Shown: positions 1 through 10,594 of the stretch, piece by piece | How positions within the stretch are numbered: position 1 is the stretch's first letter | Layout: each line of letters starts with the position of its first letter | From: Grammothele lineata | Lineage: Eukaryota > Basidiomycota > Agaricomycetes > Polyporales > Polyporaceae | Direction: 5' to 3' | Assembly (NCBI GenBank): GCA_002150815.3 | Contig: NDFF03000035.1 | Span: forward strand, 310,001 to 374,000 | DNA: 64,000 nucleotides | Notes under the pieces: model-generated | The model's database searches: none | Seen by the model: only the letters and a program-made list of their open reading frames with translations | Told to the model about the DNA's origin: nothing | Translations under genes and position numbers: made by a program

Positions 1-1029
1 CGCCTTCTTCAGCTCCTCGAAGTATTGCGCGACGTCGAACTTGGGCGTGAGCACTCCCTCAGGTAACGCCCCGTCTGCGTACACCACGACGTGCTTCGGG
101 TTCCACGTCGCGGGGTCCTCGCCCAGGGTCTTCGCGGTCTCGCGCTGCTCGGTGAACACGCGCGCCGCGTCCGTGGCAGGGTGGAAGAGGAACGTGTCGT
201 TGCTGTCCTTCAGCTCGTGCGGTTCTCCCGTCTGCAGCTGGGGCACGCTGAGGGCGGAGAGCACGCGCGAGGTCACATCCGTACGCCAAGGGGCGCCGCT
301 GAGCACTTGCGGAGTCGGGCGAGGCGGCGCGTCGGACGTGCGGGCATGAGGGGGTAGGGAGAGGCCAAGGGATTCGAGCGTCGCGCGGAGGGTGGAGAGG
401 TGTGTCATATCCTGGGTCGCGTTAGAGGGAACGGGTGCGGACAAGAATGCAGCTGTGCCGCGACCGATGCGAGCTTTGATTCCTAGGGACGTCACGCCGT
501 CCGATGGGAGAGCGAGTATGCCGGCCTTGGCGGGGTCGGGAATCGCAGAGAGGTCGATGTCGGAGATTTGCTTGTTCGCATCCCCCGAGTCGGCAGAGGG
601 GACGAGCGAGAACGCGATGCCGCTGTTTTCGTCCTCTAGCACAAGCTTGCTCGCGTCTGCGCCCGTGCCCGACGACGAGAGCGACAGCCCCCCGATCCTG
701 TCAGACAGCGCGAGAACCGTAAGCGATGGGCGCGCAGCCACGCACACCGAGGTGCCAAGTGAGAGAAATGCGCCCCCTCTGGAGAGATACCCTTGGATCT
801 CCTTGGTTGCGGCCGTGCTCAGGGGGTTCCCTGACGCGCCCGACGTGCCCCGCGAGAGGGGCGGGAGAACGAGGAGAGCACAACTGGCCGACCATGGCTG
901 CGAAGAGAGGGCTTGAGAGACAACCGTTTGGACAGCATAGTTGGGCACCAGGAGCGACCGGAGGGAAGTGAGAGTGTTGGTAAGAGAGGAGGGGGAGACG
1001 TCAGAGCCGGAGTAGACGAGGACGTTCAT
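1..1029 (-). CDS. BPL1: Biotin-protein ligase, N-terminal part (partial)
   Basis: Biotin holocarboxylase synthetase attaches biotin to the lysine of biotin-dependent carboxylases in the cytosol. The reading frame is open without interruption from the ATG at 1029 down to base 1, giving 343 residues, and continues out of the window. The protein starts MNVLVYSG and continues SDVSPSSL, which is the usual start of eukaryotic BPL1, whose N-terminal half is a glutamine-amidotransferase-like domain. A VLPPLSRG stretch lies in the region where this fold carries its glycine-rich loop. The catalytic ligase domain with the biotin-binding GRGR motif would lie further along the strand, outside the window, so function rests on the N-terminal domain alone. 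No intron is needed in the visible part. The family call is firm; the symbol follows yeast usage. Confidence 0.88.
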   Translation of the reverse strand, partial: MNVLVYSGSDVSPSSLTNTLTSLRSLLVPNYAVQTVVSQALSSQPWSASCALLVLPPLSRGTSGASGNPLSTAATKEIQGYLSRGGAFLSLGTSVCVAARPSLTVLALSDRIGGLSLSSSGTGADASKLVLEDENSGIAFSLVPSADSGDANKQISDIDLSAIPDPAKAGILALPSDGVTSLGIKARIGRGTAAFLSAPVPSNATQDMTHLSTLRATLESLGLSLPPHARTSDAPPRPTPQVLSGAPWRTDVTSRVLSALSVPQLQTGEPHELKDSNDTFLFHPATDAARVFTEQRETAKTLGEDPATWNPKHVVVYADGALPEGVLTPKFDVAQYFEELKKA

Positions 1030-1800
1030 GGTTGCTGCCCGTGGTAAGAGTCTAAGCCGATGCAGAGACCCTCTTAACGTCGATGATACAATCTGCGTTA
1101 TGGTTGTGCACCAACGAGCCGGCTAGAGTCTCGACTTGTTGTGATCAGATAACGCAAGGTTGCGGGGGGGGGCGGAGATTGGGCCAGAAGAAGACGCGGT
1201 AGTTCGAGAGTTGATCAGCCTGTTCAAGTTAAGGGCTTCATCAGACTTACAAGACAACAAATTGTTTGGACCCGTTGAAGGAACCTTGGGCTTTTGTTGA
1301 TGAGCAGCGGAGCGTACGTCCCTGTACTATTTGAATGACTTCCGACAGAACTCTTCAAGATCGTATAACAGCTCAGAAGTTCCACGCCTGTGTCGCAGCG
1401 TCGTGAGTTGATCATCAAAAGTACAGCGCAGCGTGTTACTCACCTTCCCTGTTAGAGGAACCGTCGTACACACATTCAAGTGGTAAATAGGAAAGCCACT
1501 CATGGGGATCGACGCCAGATCGACACGATCGAATAAGCCAAGCATAGGCTTGAACGTAAGCGCCGGTACAACTTTACCGGGACCCGCGCGTCATATTCGA
1601 AGCAGGACAAGCCTGATGACGTTCGGGTATATGCGGTTCGTCTAAACCTTGCTCGCAGCGCAAAGACATACATATGCGTCCTTACGGTGGTATACGAACA
1701 AATATTGATAATTACACGCGGACGAATCGCTGAGGTACAGAATACACTAGGAACAGACATGCAACGACAGCAGAGAGATAGAGAGCAATCTGTAGGGACT
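1030..1800. other. Intergenic, 771 nt
   Basis: This stretch lies between the stop of the promethin-like gene and the start of BPL1, both on the minus strand, so it should hold the terminator of the first and the promoter of the second. Short open frames of 60-108 codons occur but show no recognisable protein or splice pattern. A run of nine G with one C at about 1161-1170 is the only low-complexity tract noticed. Confidence 0.6.
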
Positions 1801-2724
1801 CTATGAAACTTCCACTTTGAAACCATCCGGCGAAGCAGGCACCCCAGCTACCTTCTCTCCGAACGAGTCAATCGGCATGCCCGAGCTCGAGGCAGAAAAG
1901 GCATCCGCCTCGCCCGTCTCGCGCGCGTCCCCCTCGACGACGCGCCCCACGTGACGGCGACCGCGCGAGAACTGTTCGCGAGTCTCCTGTGCAAGAGAAG
2001 AGAACGCGGCTCGTGGTCCCTCCTCACGCGCGCGAAGGACAAACCGAGCGAACATGACAGTCCCGAGGACGGTCACAGTAAGATTGAAGGAGACGAAGAA
2101 AAAGAAGATGAGTGCGCAGACGAGCCAGAAGCCTGTATGCGCGGGGAATCCGAGTCAGAGGTGCACCAATCCTTCGAAGGCGAGACAGGTGGCGAGACTC
2201 ACCGAAGAAGCCGACGGCACAGGAAGCACAAAAGATTGCCGCGACAAGACCGGCGAAGATGGACGTTGCGAAGATGAAGAGAGAGAAGCCGCTGGTGTGC
2301 AGGGCAGGAATAGGTTCTATGGGTGGGACGAGAAGCAGGAACAGACTCACATGAAGGACAACACCGGCAGAATGCTCAACATGATATAGAACGCGGCAAA
2401 CGTCTGTGCTCCCGTTTTCGGCCATCAAACGACAACTACTAATAGCTCAGATTCACGTACGGAGCGAATTGGTCGCCGGTGAAAGGACTTTAAGAGGTAG
2501 TTGAAGATGGGACGAGCCACGTCCTGCTCAAACCTATCGTAGATCCTGATAATTAGATATGACGTGGAGATGACAGTAAGGCAATGATGTACTTGCCTTT
2601 CAAAAGAGTGGCGAACCGCGGAGGCACTCTTCTCGAAGTAGTCGGCTAAAACGTCATCATCCTCGTTGTACCCTGGGTCCTTGTTTGAGGTCCGTTCGGG
2701 GACCATGTCGGTTTGAGAAGCCAT
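1801..2724 (-). CDS. Promethin/LDO-like four-helix membrane protein
   Basis: Spliced model of 228 residues: exons 2724-2597, 2545-2461, 2403-2351, 2291-2203, 2132-1801. Residues 1-70 are soluble and acidic (EDDDVLADYFEKS). They are followed by about four closely packed hydrophobic segments (for example FYIMLSILPVLSFIG, AGLVAAIFCASCAVGFF and WLVCALIFFFFVSF) and a polar C-terminal tail of about 75 residues rich in R, E and S. Soluble N-terminus, compact hydrophobic hairpins with an ILPVLSF-type motif and polar tail resemble the promethin/LDAF1 family that works with seipin at ER-lipid droplet contacts. That assignment is inference from topology and the motif, not a domain hit. The first intron (2596-2546) starts GCAAGT rather than GT; only the GC donor keeps the frame. 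The gene is divergent from RPC6 across 364 nt. It could also be another small ER membrane protein. Confidence 0.6.
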
Positions 2725-3088
2725 TAGACGAGAAGCGTAGATCTAAGGAGCGACAGTAAAGGGAGCGAATGTGTGGGAGTCTTGGGCAGTTGAGACCCAG
2801 TTGCTGTTAGGTTCTGGGGGTGATGATGGACTCTGGGGAAGAGGTGCATCCGCGACGGAGGGCGGCGCGGGACGGCGACATGGCCCGGCGGGTCCGGAGG
2901 ACAGACGCCCATGATGCAAACGGGCGCTCTGCTACTCGCAGATTTGAAGCCGCCACTTTCGAGTCGACCTAAGTCATCGTCATCTCTCCTCGTTTATACC
3001 CTCTCCTCGTCTAGCGTCGCCATTACCTGGAGGACTTTCTCGTACACTCTTCTGGTGGATTAAGGCCTGCATAATCCTTCTTGCCAAG
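2725..3088. promoter_or_regulatory. Divergent promoter region, promethin-like gene and RPC6
   Basis: These 364 nt separate two start codons that point away from each other, so both promoters must lie here. CT-rich tracts follow on the RPC6 side (about 2985-3050). No clear TATA box was seen, which is common for fungal housekeeping genes. Confidence 0.5.
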
Positions 3089-5165
3089 ATGAGCGGGAGA
3101 AAACTCAACTCGCTAGAGCAGAAGCTACACCAGGCTGCCCTTGCCCATCCCAAGAAGGTGCGCATATGGCCTGGTTCCCGTCAACGCGCGTTGACAAACA
3201 CAGAAATGCCGCAAGTACTGACTCTTTGCTACCCACTTTCTGGCAGACCCTCACGCAGAAAGAATGCGACGCGCTAATCCCGGACGCGTCCGCGCGGTTG
3301 GCCGCGATCAACTTCCTCCTCGGGACGGTACGCTTTATTAGACTTGTGATATGTGATCTCATACAGACGGAGCGTGTTTTAATGGGTGTAGGGGTTGTTC
3401 AAGGCTATGAAGGATACGAAGGGTGTGGTGTCTTTCCGCGCTGTGATGAAGAAGGAGCTTGAAGTGTGAGTCCTCCGTACTGCGATCACTTCCCTCGCGC
3501 TCAAGGATGCTATGCGACTAGGAAAAAGGACATGAGCGGGGAGGAGGCGATGATTCTGAGCTATATCCAGGCTGCGAGTAACGAAGGTGCGCGCCTGGAA
3601 CACATCCCCGTCGAGGGCAAAGAAACTCACAAATCGCCACGCGTCCAGGGATCTGGACAAAACATCTCAAGGCTAAAACCGAGCTCCACCAAACGGTCAT
3701 CGACCGATGTCTAAAGTCTCTCAGTCAGAAGCAGCTCATCAAAGCCGTCAAGTCAGTAAAGGTATGCATACATCCCGCCATTCATAACAAGCCGTTGGCA
3801 AACACAAGTCTGTAGTATCCCACACGCAAAATCTACATGCTCTACCACCTCGAACCCTCAGTTGAGATGACTGGGGGCCCGTGGTACACCGACAACGAGC
3901 TGGACACCGAGTTCATCAAGCTCCTCTGCAGCGCTTGTCTTCGCTTCATTCGCGATAGGGTATGTCTACGTCGTATTTACGTCACGTAACCCGTCTGACC
4001 GCGCTCTCCAGAGCACCCCAAAGCAAAAGTCTTCGGACCCGTCCTCTTCCAACCTGCTCTACCCCATCTCCAATGCCCCTCAGTACCCCACCGCACAGCA
4101 GATCACGACCTTCCTCAGCAAGAGCAGGATCACGGAGACCCAGCTCTCTACAGAGCACGTCGAGATGCTTCTGAACGTGCTCATTCTCGACGGTGATGTT
4201 GAGCGGGTAAGTGCTTATTGTCCTTATCGCTCCCTCAGACGAACACTGAATCTTACGTTCTCGCATGGCAGGTACCCGCGTTCGGCGCAGCCATGTGGGA
4301 CACGGCCGACAACGCACGCGCGTCCGACGCGTCCGGGAGCGACGACGAGGGCAGCAGCTCTCGGCGCGAGAAGGACAGGGACAGGAAGCGCAAGCGCAAG
4401 GAGCGCGCGCGGGACGACTCCGAGTCTCCCAAACGCGCGCGTAAACGCAGCAGGCGTAGCCGCTCGTCGTCTGACTCGGGCTCGGATAGCGAGGATAGCG
4501 AGGACGAGCGGGATAGAAGGCGGAGTCGGAGCGAGAGCAAGAGCAGTAAAAGCAAAAGCAAGAGCAAAGGTCGGAAGGGCAGGGGCCGCGCGGCGAGCAG
4601 CGACGAGGACGACGACAGCGAAGACGAGGAGCGGCGGCGCAAGAGGAAGCGCGGGCGGGCGGGAAGCAACGACGACGGCACCGACCGGGACGCGGACGGC
4701 GACGTTGACATGGACGACGCGGAGGCGAAGAAAGACAAACGAAAGCGCAAGAGCGGCAAGCGGCGCCGGACAGACTCCGACTCCGACTCAGAGTCAGATT
4801 CCGACGGCTCTGATTCAGGCTCTGATTCAGACCGCTCGCATTCGAAGTCGCGTTCAAAGTCGCGCTCCAAGTCAAAGTCCAAGTCCAAATCTTCCAAGGC
4901 CAAGTCCGCCTCCTCGAAGCGCAAACGCTCCCCCTCCCCCGTTGGGGAGGATGTCACTGCCGCGTTCCTGCAGGAAGACTATAGTGCGTACGTCTACCGC
5001 GCCGTGCGGCAGGAGCGCATCGGTGGCGGGGGCGGCGGCCTCGCGCAAGCCCCGTGCGTGCGTTGCCCGACGTTCGACTTCTGCAAACCCGGCGGGCCGG
5101 TGAACCCCCAAGAGTGCACGTATCATGGGAGCTGGCTGGCTGCGGCGGACGTTGCGGTCGGATGA
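3089..5165 (+). CDS. RPC34: RNA polymerase III subunit RPC6/RPC34 with long charged insertion
   Basis: Eight exons: 3089-3157, 3247-3327, 3392-3465, 3522-3586, 3649-3761, 3816-3959, 4012-4206, 4272-5165; 544 residues. RPC6 forms the Pol III initiation subcomplex with RPC3 and RPC7 and helps open the promoter in the nucleus. The winged-helix part is recognisable by GIWTKHLKAK, KQLIKAVKSVK and MTGGPWYTDNELDTEFI. The C-terminus has the family's four-cysteine Fe-S site: C509, C512, C518 and C529 (CVRCPTFDFC). Typical members have about 310-330 residues. Here about 215 residues (roughly 256-470, bases 4300-4940) rich in S, R, K, D and E, with RSRSKSKS-like runs, are inserted between the third winged helix and VYRAV before the cysteines. 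The insertion is in frame within the last exon, with no stop and no splice signal that removes it cleanly. The identification is firm; the role of the insertion is unknown. Confidence 0.92.
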
Positions 5166-5368
5166 GGGGATGGTGCATGTGTGCGTTGGGTTGGATAGCA
5201 GTACAAATATGGTGTAACCTAGTGTGTCCGCAGTTGCTGGATGGTAGAGAGATGCAGTGCGGTATGAAGGTATAGTTTACAATGGGTGTAAGTCCGAAAG
5301 CGAGATCGATAGGAATGCTGAAATCCTATCTGCCATGACCAGCTAACCACCAAGATTACCAAATTTCC

Positions 5369-8300
5369 TCACACTTCGGTCTCCACGTCGGGCTGTCTCG
5401 CCTTCATTTTAAACCGGTCCTTGACTGCGTGGGCGCCGTCCTCGACGCTATCCACAAGCCACTCGGCAGTGCGCACTGGCTTCGCCTGCATGATCCCCCG
5501 ATGGTCTCGGTGCAATTCGCGCTCATGCTCCCGCCACTGCTTGAACTTCCCGATAACCCCGCCGTGCTTCTTGCTGCTGTGGTCCGAGCCATCCCCACTG
5601 TCGGTGCCGCCCTCATTGTCGTTGTCGGCGCTGCCGTCTTGCTCGCTGTCGCTGTCGCCTGGGGAATCTACTACCTCAACAGAGTCCGCGTCGACTTCCG
5701 TGTTCGTCGTCTCTTCGCCACGCCCCTCTCCGCTGTCCTCCACCTCGGCCCTCGGATCCTCGAGCTCTCCCCGTGCACTCTCCTGCTCCGCATGCGCCTC
5801 TGGATCTACTCCATCCCGCTTCTGCGTGGTTGCACTCGCTCGTGCTTGGTGGTTTTCCGGGGACACCACCGTACTCGCGTCGCCCACAGCATCCCGCATG
5901 CCCGCCTCCTTCTGACGGTCATACGCGTCCCACGACGTACGCTTTCGCGCCCCGCGCCCATTCAGCACCTCATAGTGCTTCTCCCCCACCCCAGGCCAAA
6001 ACGCGCAGTCAACCTCGACGATGCCCACACGCTCGAAGTTCTCCCTGTCGCTGTCCCACGCCGCGAGCTCGTCTCCCTCCTCCGAGCTTTCGGAACACAG
6101 AGGGACGTAGTTGAGCTTCAGGCGCGAGTAGTCGCCATCCCGCGTCCGCCAGAGCGGAGCGTGCACGGGCCCCTCCGTGCGGTCGACGAGGTCGCGCAGC
6201 CAGATCACGGCGAGGGCCGTGCGCCCACTGGATTTGAGCCCCACCGCGTGTGCAGCGCGGAAGGAGATGAGGAGCGCTGCTGCATAGCGCTGGCGCACGG
6301 GCAGACGGGCGGGCGCTTGAGGAGCCCAGACCATCGCGCCGTCAGAGGGGCGCCGCTCCGCGGTTTTGCGGGAGACCTTGTCCTGCGCTTCAGCGGTGGT
6401 GACCTTGAGCCGGACTTCGCAGTGTGAGAGGTCGAGATTGAGAGCATGTGCGGCGACGTCGCGTAGCTCCAGCGTGCCGGTGTCGAAGCCGAGGAGATTT
6501 GGCGGAAGCTTTGCTTCGACGGGGCGGAAGAGAAGGGAGATGCGGATACGACCGGACCCGAGGCCATTCTCGAGGGAGTAGCTGCGGGTGACCTCTGATG
6601 CATTGACGAAGGCGTCGGAGAGCTAGATGGGAAATCAGCGTGAATTATTTTTGCTTCCAGCACACGTAACAGACCTTCAGGAACACCGTGCCCAGGACAG
6701 CGTCGTTCTCGCGCATGCGGGCGTCCATAACCGTCGCTGCGACGTGTGCGCCGCGCCAATCGCGTACGAATCTCTCCGTGCCCGCGTTGAAAATAGGGGA
6801 GCTGGTGATCGGCTTGACGCGTGTCTCGTACACGAGCTCATCGTTCAAGGAGCTGCCACACGAGTCTATCAGCACCACACCACGATATGAATCGAAGACG
6901 ACGCACATCGTGCAATACGACGAGGGCAGGCCCTCGCCCTCTTCGGCGACCTCCTCCCCTTCATCCTGGCCCTTTTCGCCCTCTTGGCCCTTTCCTTTCC
7001 CGTGCCCTTTGCCCAACATCTTCACACTCAAATCCCTAATCTCATGCACTTGCACGCTCAGCAGCCCGCTCGGCCACTCCGGGTCTGGGGGCGTCACGAG
7101 CACCGCCGCCTCGAGATCGTTCAGCGCGACCGCGCGCGCGTCCTTGAACTCCGGCAGCGCGCGCAGGTCGTCCGGCAGGCTCGGGTCCGCGCCGTCCGTC
7201 GCGAGCGCGGCATTTGGAAGGCGCTTGCCGTAGTACCCGATGGTGTATTCAAGCGAGCCCGGGCGATTGCGCGAGTCGGGGCTCGCGAGCGGGGAGACGC
7301 GCCGCACGGGCGTGCCCCGGTGCCGGATGAGGTCGACAATGTCGACTTCCGCGAACCCCATCATGTCGTCCTGCGAGAGCTCGCGTTAGGTCGTGAAAGT
7401 CGAGCGAGCGAGGAAGAACGGCGACGTACAACGCTCATGCGGTCCGAGTCCCACAGTTGGAAGCTGACCTTCTCGCGGAGCTTGACAGTGTTGACGTCGA
7501 CGGTGAGCACTGCAGTCTCCTCGAATACGGGATTGCAGTCGCCCTTGATGATCCGCGTGGAGTAAAGCGGCTTCTCCAGGCGCGAATATGTGAGTGTTAC
7601 GTATGGGTCTGCTGAGTACAACCTGACGTATTAGAGGAGGCCCACTCGTCTCGCGCTCCTACTGACCTGAGCCGCCTGTAGTGTCCATCTGCTTGATTCC
7701 CGTAGCACGATGGATATGTACAATGATAACGCCGACGGCTTCCGTGTCTAGCAAAGATGGTAAGCATTAGAAGACTCGAGTAATGTGAAGGGATAGATCC
7801 ACCCTTCTTGATGTCGTCGCCGCTGATCAGCCTCTGTAGGTCCAGAGTCAAACTCTTCGGCGCGACGTATTCCGCCGCCGCCGTATCCAAAGCGCTGGAA
7901 ATGAAGCCGGAGATGAATGGCATGTCCATGATGTTTGGCAGGATTCTGCTCATGGGAATGACAGAGATAGTGATCCGAGGTAATCCCATCAGTGTGACTA
8001 GGGTGGTCTTGACGCTATTGAACCTGTGTGGGTGGTGGCTTTTAAGGTAGAGAAAAGTCTGTACTCACAAGGGTGGGTCGGGAATTAGCTGCAGACGAGC
8101 TCGCGCAGTGCCTACTGCACCCGTAATTTCGACCCACACAGCTGATCGCCGAAGTCCCTCAATATATGCGCTCTAGAAAAATTGGAGTTACTCACGGACG
8201 CGGAAACCGTAGACGTTCTTCAAACCGAGGAAGAATTCTACAAGCAAGCTTGCGTGCCGTGAACAAATGCGAACGCCTCGCGGAAGAACACCGGCTTACT

Positions 8301-9483
8301 GGATGTTCTGAGCCTTACTCTGGGCTGTCCGCCCGCTGGGAAGTCCCTGATATGCGAACGACACTTCCAAATTGACATGATCGCCATCCAGAGCATCTCG
8401 ATCGTCCGGACCGAGCGCGTCGGCATCTATTCCTAGTCCCGCGATTCCGTCATTACCGTCGCCATCGTCCTTCATGGTTGAGCCGGCGTCCGGCAGCGAA
8501 CGGATAGAGGTGATACGTCCGGCATTGGACCCAAGGCCGATGTCTGCGACGCGCACAGAATGCTGTTCGAGCGCGAAGTGTAAGTATCGCTGTCGTACTC
8601 GGCAACGGAGATGAGACGTACGATGAAAGTAGGCACCGAAGACTGCATGATGTCCTCCAGCATGTCCACCAAGGAGCTGAACATGTCCGGATTGATGATG
8701 GGCCAGAGGCCGCGGACGACGGCGTTCGCCCACTCTGCGCTCTCGCGGGTCCGCTCTTCGTCCGTTACTTTGCCGTCCCCGTCGACGTCAGAGCCGGCGC
8801 GGAGGCCGCGCATGCGCTCAGCGTGCCATAGGCGTCGCTCGAAGTCGTCCTCCGCCATCTTGTTCGCGCGGAAGAGGAGGCAGTAGCTGAGGAAGGCCGG
8901 GGGAACGACGCATAGCGCACGCAAGAACCGGCTGGAAAAGAGCATAGAGAGGAGGAAGGCCGCAACGAAGGCGGCGCTGATGTAGACCACGCTGGTGTTT
9001 GCAACGCCGATGACATGGTCACGGTGTTCTCTCCAATCTAAGTGAGTGAGTTAGTATCTGAAACATAGCAGTAGAGCACCTCATTTCCAATAGTTCCAAC
9101 GAAAATCTCCCTTCTCTTGCAACACACGGATTCCGAAGGGGCAAATGGAGCGCATATAGCGACAAGAATGAACGCTTACCTGGCTGTGGAAACTCCTGAT
9201 GCAACACATTATCTCCCTTGGAGCTTGTATTCACGTCCTCAGCCGCGTTGCGAATGTTTAGCTCCTCGCCCGTCGTGGGGTCAGTAACGTGCATTTCGCG
9301 GCCCTTCGCTAACCTGCTCGCCGTCTTCTCCGTCTGCTTCTCTTCATTGCGCGCACTCTGATCCTGCAGCTGTTGCGCCTTGGCCTCCGTCGCCGCCTCC
9401 GGATTTACAAGGGCTGTAAGCTTGGTGGCGATCGTCGGAACAGGGTTTTTACCCGAGTACGGCTGCCCTGGTTTGTGCGCCAT
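5369..9483 (-). CDS. Mug190/tricalbin-like SMP and C2 domain protein
   Basis: Ten exons: 9483-9180, 9037-8622, 8562-8300, 8248-8196, 8141-8069, 8023-7803, 7747-7667, 7611-7430, 7370-6675, 6622-5369; 1180 residues. Residues 1-101 are polar. A pair of hydrophobic segments at about 118-158 (VYISAAFVAAFLLSMLF, then LCVVPPAFLSYCLLF) would form an ER hairpin. An SMP lipid-transfer domain follows, to about residue 443, ending ISSALDTAAAEYVAPKSL and SGDDIKK. Then come C2 domains: the first starts VIIVHIHRATGIKQMD and includes ADPYVTLTYS, another lies at about 650-760. The C-terminus is long, acidic and Ser/Glu-rich. This order matches the fungal Mug190/tricalbin group, which tethers ER to plasma membrane and moves lipids. 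The gene converges on RPC6 with 203 nt between stops and diverges from CYP-A. Family call is strong; substrate is unknown. Confidence 0.85.
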
Positions 9484-10594
9484 AGTTTCGATAGAGGTAT
9501 AAGGGAAGGGGTATACGCTTCAGTCGTGAGCTTGAGAGTAGCTTAAGAGAGAGTAAGAAAGGCGTTTGGAGTTATGACGACGACGGAACGACATCGTTAT
9601 ATGCGCGGTCGCACCGCTCCCCAGCCGCTTCTTAGGATAGTGTCATAGTGGAGTCGCAGTGGATGCTATGGTGTTACGAGCCAGCCCAGAAGTCGAGATG
9701 TTGATTGTGTGGGCATGTTTTGTCACCACCCGGCTGGAGAACATACATTGGGCAGGACGTCGCAAGGAGAGGATGCTCGTCGAGGTTTAGTGCAAGTCTT
9801 TGGGGGCGGGTTGGGTGGCCGACGACTCGCCGCCCACTTTACCTTGGACCTGGCGGGCAGGCCGGGCCGGGGTCCGATCAAAAATGCGCTTACGTCACTG
9901 TCCCTATTTCGAGCTTCCGGGCGTCTGGGTATTGTCGCCTAGAACCAACCAAGACGCCCACGCACTGCACTGCCATGATCTACTGTCGTGAACTAGCAAA
10001 CGTAAGTTGCGGTCTGCTTCGGAGCACGACAACGTTCGTTACGTGGCCTGTCTCGGTGTCCAAAACCTCTAGCAGAAACAACTTCCCGCTGTGTTCCCTA
10101 CAGCCTCGGGTCCCGACCCGGGCTTGCAATGTCTGCAGGAGAACGTTGACTCGATACTCCGAATCTCCGATATAGATTGTGAGTGTACAACTTGTTCGCC
10201 ATCTCCATCTTGCATCCGACATTTGATGCCGCGGAACCTTATTCACAATCACACACGGCGTGGGGAGTATACAGTACTGAATGGCCCTCGTGTGCAGCGC
10301 ATAGCCGTGCCGAGGCACTAGAGCTGTCAAAGAATCGCTCCTCAAAATCAGCTGCGCCGAGACAACGCGTAACGCACTTCTGCAGTGGCCAGCCGCTGCT
10401 GCTCTCACACTCCTATTCCCCGCCGCCATCGCATATAAATACCCATTACAGCCTCCCCCTCATTGCAAGACGATATCTCTGCTTGACCGTTCGTTATCTC
10501 TCCCACTGCAACCCTCCCGCCGTCGTCTAACAATTCTTACAGCCGCCTAGAGGCGAACATACGTCTTTGTGATCTCGTCGCTTCCTACGCCAGA
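9484..10594. promoter_or_regulatory. Divergent intergenic region, Mug190-like gene and CYP-A
   Basis: 1.1 kb between two divergent start codons. Short open frames here lack splice-compatible partners and match nothing I recognise. A TATA box for CYP-A is listed separately. Confidence 0.5.
10434..10440 (+). promoter_or_regulatory. TATA box of CYP-A
   Basis: TATAAAT lies about 155 nt before the CYP-A start codon, followed by a pyrimidine-rich tract. The placement allows for a leader of roughly 120 nt. The match is to consensus only. Confidence 0.45.

Noticed and set aside
3982..4957. Minus-strand open frames of 297 and 234 codons
   Set aside because: They are antisense to the RPC6 insertion; the low-complexity, stop-poor sequence opens frames on both strands and the proteins are R/S/C-rich noise.
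5429..6427. Plus-strand frame of 332 codons
   Set aside because: Shadow of the large last exon of the Mug190-like gene on the opposite strand; no motif of its own.
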